From the NCBI GenBank assembly GCA_028284925.1, contig JANQQT010000133.1, positions 1-55,573 on the forward strand: DNA of 55,573 bases, in the 5' to 3' direction. Every line of letters begins with the position of its first letter. Position 1 is the first letter of the stretch. Positions 52,820 to 55,573 of this stretch are shown one piece after another. Made by a program: the position numbers and the translations under genes. Source of the DNA: Phycisphaeraceae bacterium (lineage in GTDB: Bacteria; Planctomycetota; Phycisphaerae; Phycisphaerales; Zrk34). The notes beneath the pieces are model-generated. The model made no database searches. It had not been told where the DNA came from and saw only the letters and a program-made list of their open reading frames with translations.

Positions 52820-53875
52820 ATGGCTAAATCCGAATCGGATAACGTTTCAGAACTCACCAATAAACTTCTCAAAGCAAGACAACAGCTCCGAGATGAGATC
52901 GGCAAGGTAATTGTTGGTCAGGATGAAGTTATCGAGCAAATGCTCCTCTGCCTGTTTTGCCAGGGCCACGCGGTTCTGATCGGTGTCCCGGGGCTTGCCA
53001 AGACACTTCTCGTCTCCACCATTGCTGAAACACTTTCCCTCGATTTCTCCCGTATTCAATTTACCCCGGACCTCATGCCTTCAGACATCACCGGGACAGA
53101 AGTTATCGAAGAAGACAAAACCTCCGGAAAACGAACACTCCGGTTTGTGCAGGGCCCTGTCTTTGCCAACGTTCTACTTGCCGATGAAATCAACCGTACT
53201 CCACCCAAAACACAGGCCGCTCTCCTCGAGGCCATGCAGGAACATCAAGTCACTGCAGCGGGCGAGAAACACAAGCTCCCTGAACCCTTCTTCGTTCTCG
53301 CGACGCAAAACCCCATCGAACAGGAAGGTACTTACCCTCTTCCCGAAGCCCAGCTCGACCGTTTCATGTTCTCAATCAACGTCAGATATCCTTCCGAGCA
53401 GGAGGAACTCGATATAGTGAAACGTACGACCGCACAACACAAATCTTCCGTTTCCACCGTTCTCCACGCCGAGGATGTCATGGAGATTCAGAGAATTGTC
53501 CGGGAAGTCCCCGTAGCTGACCACGTTGTGCGCTACGCCCTGCGTCTCGTTCGTGCCACCCGAATTCGCGATACACCAGGTGACCGCCCCGAAGTCGTGG
53601 AAAAATACGTCGCGTGGGGAGCCGGTCCTCGTGCCAGCCAATACCTAATCCTCGCATCCAAAGCCCGTGCTATTCTTGACGGTCGAACCCATGTCGAACC
53701 TGATGACATCCGCGCGGTCGCTCATCCTGTTCTTCGTCATCGCGTCCTGACCAATTTCTCCGCTGAAGCCGATGGAATCGACGCCGATGCCGTGATAGAC
53801 CAGCTTCTCGATGCGATCCCCGTCGATACCACCGATGATGAGACACGAAAAGAACTCGATCAGGTCATGAATTAG
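52820..53875 (+). CDS. MoxR-family AAA+ ATPase
   Basis: 351 residues. Walker A GVPGLAKT, Walker B VLLADEINR, sensor ATQNPIEQEGTYPLPEAQ and a C-terminal lid domain (VEPDDIRAVAHPVLRHR). MoxR ATPases work as chaperones that activate metal- or VWA-containing partners. The usual DUF58 and VWA partner genes are not adjacent, because oriC and nuoH follow. The ATG at 52820 has GGAGG at ideal spacing. One VWA protein is encoded 14 kb away, but a link is speculation. Confidence 0.92.
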   Translation: MAKSESDNVSELTNKLLKARQQLRDEIGKVIVGQDEVIEQMLLCLFCQGHAVLIGVPGLAKTLLVSTIAETLSLDFSRIQFTPDLMPSDITGTEVIEEDKTSGKRTLRFVQGPVFANVLLADEINRTPPKTQAALLEAMQEHQVTAAGEKHKLPEPFFVLATQNPIEQEGTYPLPEAQLDRFMFSINVRYPSEQEELDIVKRTTAQHKSSVSTVLHAEDVMEIQRIVREVPVADHVVRYALRLVRATRIRDTPGDRPEVVEKYVAWGAGPRASQYLILASKARAILDGRTHVEPDDIRAVAHPVLRHRVLTNFSAEADGIDADAVIDQLLDAIPVDTTDDETRKELDQVMN

Positions 53876-54298
53876 CCGAATTACCTAAAACTTGGTGCCT
53901 CACCACCGTGTTGTCCCAAGTTATCCACATACGCGGCACATTCAATCGTTACGAAACTAACCCAATCGCAAATTCACATGCCCCCAATACTTGGCAAACC
54001 TTAAAAACGACCCACATGGTTTCGATTTAGCCGGTTCCCATAAATGCCTCTTTTTCGGCCAGTTGGACAATTCTTGACCACATCGAAGCGCAACGCAATT
54101 CAAACAAAATCAAACTCCCATCACTGTTGACCTTATGTACAACGTGACGATAATATTTGCATTGCGTCACTGGATCGTACATACTCACAACTTATCCACA
54201 TAACGCCATAAATAAGCGTTTCCGTTGTCTCAAACGACACTCATGGTTAAATACGGTCCAAACAACAACATACAAGCCTAGGAAAGAACTCAATCCTC
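53876..54298. other. Candidate replication origin (oriC)
   Basis: A gene-free 423 bases close to dnaA. It has two perfect TTATCCACA DnaA boxes in the same orientation (53921-53929 and 54192-54200) and one near match TTATGTACA (54133-54141). Both perfect boxes are followed by the related sequence TACGC or TAACGC. It has A+T-rich patches. No other gene-free interval in the window holds perfect boxes. Confidence 0.55.
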
Positions 54299-55573
54299 AT
54301 GCAGTTTTTCATTGATACCATCAATTCCATTAACGCAGTCGTGCCGCTTCAAATCGTCGTATCTGTCTTGGTGGCTATCACAATCATGCATGTCTGCCTC
54401 GGCGCAGTGTCGTATCTCATCCTTCTCGAACGCAAGATCGCCTCATGGGCACAGGATCGTATCGGCCCAAATCGTGTCGGTTTGACGTTTGGACTTGTTC
54501 CACATGACACAGGCAAAGGCATGTTCGGGCTTGGCCAGCCCCTGGCCGACGGCATCAAGTTCCTCATGAAAGAGGATTACAATCCCGGAAAAGTGGATCG
54601 CTCACTCTTCGTGCTTGCACCCGCGCTCTCGGTCATTCCAGCGCTCCTCGGCTTCGCCATCATTCCTTGGGGTGGCGAGTTGTTTTCGCAATGGGGCACT
54701 CTCGCTATCACGGTTGCCGACTTCAATGTTGGTGTCGTCTACCTCCTCGCCATCGGTTCCCTCGGCGTCTATGGCGTCGCAATCGGCGCATGGGCGGCCA
54801 ACAACAAATACACCTTCCTCGGAGGTCTCCGCGCTACCGCCCAGATGCTTTCTTACGAGATTCCGCTAGGCCTGTGCGTACTCTGCATTCTTCTAATGGC
54901 AGGCTCTTCCTCTGCAGGCGATATCATCGCGGAACAGGTCTCATACACAAGCACGTTTCTCCCCAATTGGAACATATTCCAACAACCCCTCGTTGCCGTC
55001 CTGTTCTTCACCTGCTCACTCGCTGAGACCAACAGGGCGCCGTTCGACCTTGCCGAATGTGAACAGGAACTCATAGGCGGGTTCCACACCGAATACTCCT
55101 CCATGAAGTTCGCCCTGTTCTTTCTTGCTGAATACTTCCACATGATTACCGCCTGTGCCTTCTTTACGCTTATGTTCCTCGGTGGATGGCACCTACCATA
55201 CCTCGACTTGCTTATCTATGGTGGCAGTGCCCAACCCGTCGCCGCCAACTTCCTCGGTGTCCTGCTCAAAGTCGGTGTCTTCTTCGGAAAAGTCACCGCG
55301 CTCCTCGCACTCATGATGTGGATTCGCTGGACGCTTCCGCGACTACGCTTCGACCAACTCATGAGACTCGCTTGGCGAAGCCTTATCCCTCTCTCAATCC
55401 TCCTCCTTCTTATGACAGGCATTTGGGTCTACTATGGCTGGACGAGCCACTTCTGGGTCGGCAACATCATCGTTATACTCGTCGGACTCGGCATCGCCCC
55501 CTACATCCCACAAGGCCCCGATCCCAACCGTCGTGTACCCCTCAAAGGTTCACGCTTCAGCCCTGCCGTCGAC
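54299..55573 (+). CDS. nuoH: NADH-quinone oxidoreductase subunit H, truncated by window end
   Basis: The reading frame from the ATG at 54299 stays open to the last base (425 codons) and continues beyond the window. It encodes the Complex I membrane subunit at the quinone-binding junction. ERKIASWAQDRIGPNRVG and ADGIKFLMKEDYNP near the N-terminus, LGGLRATAQMLSYEIPLGL, and the TNRAPFDLAECEQELIGGFH motif are all diagnostic, with about eight or more membrane helices. Other nuo genes presumably lie beyond the right end. The start lies close to the candidate oriC. Confidence 0.95.
   Translation, partial: MQFFIDTINSINAVVPLQIVVSVLVAITIMHVCLGAVSYLILLERKIASWAQDRIGPNRVGLTFGLVPHDTGKGMFGLGQPLADGIKFLMKEDYNPGKVDRSLFVLAPALSVIPALLGFAIIPWGGELFSQWGTLAITVADFNVGVVYLLAIGSLGVYGVAIGAWAANNKYTFLGGLRATAQMLSYEIPLGLCVLCILLMAGSSSAGDIIAEQVSYTSTFLPNWNIFQQPLVAVLFFTCSLAETNRAPFDLAECEQELIGGFHTEYSSMKFALFFLAEYFHMITACAFFTLMFLGGWHLPYLDLLIYGGSAQPVAANFLGVLLKVGVFFGKVTALLALMMWIRWTLPRLRFDQLMRLAWRSLIPLSILLLLMTGIWVYYGWTSHFWVGNIIVILVGLGIAPYIPQGPDPNRRVPLKGSRFSPAVD

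Overview
The window looks like a chromosomal segment from a planctomycete, most likely class Phycisphaerae. This rests on family content: an integrase and a DUF1580-like helix-turn-helix protein of planctomycete type, PEP-CTERM and dockerin-like surface proteins, an ExbB/ExbD/TPR/VWA cluster, a duplicated LptF/LptG pair, and housekeeping genes in non-proteobacterial order. No rRNA is present, so the assignment is inference.

Layout. 1-2400: a secreted CCGNC-repeat protein, then pyrH and frr. 2701-9271: a 6.5 kb island inserted at the 3' end of a tRNA-Ala(GGC) gene. It is bounded by 39-base identical direct repeats, carries a broken tyrosine integrase beside the tRNA, and holds about ten small unrecognised cargo genes, all on the minus strand. 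9429-18100: two LptF/LptG-type permeases, cysteine synthase, a lipoprotein, tadA, tatC, a small basic-tailed protein and a metallophosphoesterase. 18124-21492: a divergent pair of surface proteins (LamG; PEP-CTERM). 21563-26650: a minus-strand housekeeping cluster transcribed tRNA-Gln, glmU-like, prs, rplY, pth, rpsF, ssb, rplI, without rpsR. 27317-33468: FGGY kinase, Sfp-type phosphopantetheinyl transferase, a helical protein with an out-of-frame SEC-C motif, and two membrane proteins. 33766-39564: ExbB, ExbD, a large TPR protein and a membrane-anchored TonB-like/VWA protein in one tight operon. 39726-44617: a UPF0104 membrane protein and two GT-C-type glycosyltransferase-like proteins. 44762-55573: rsmG, a DinG-like helicase, a primary-type sigma factor, an AT-hook/winged-helix protein, purU, dnaA, a MoxR ATPase, a candidate oriC, and nuoH running off the end.

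How things fit together. The right end is a replication and cell-cycle neighbourhood: dnaA, two perfect DnaA boxes and rsmG all lie within 10 kb. The 33.7-39.6 kb operon looks like a proton-motive-force-driven envelope machine whose energised partner is a VWA protein instead of a classical TonB. The tRNA-Ala island is the main accessory region. Its integrase carries a stop and at least two frame changes, and its DUF1580-like gene also changes frame, so it looks stranded in place. Its cargo (a coiled-coil/two-TM protein translationally linked to two unknown proteins, and a tail-anchored small protein) is the best place here to look for an undescribed system. All assignments come from reading the sequence; no database search was run.
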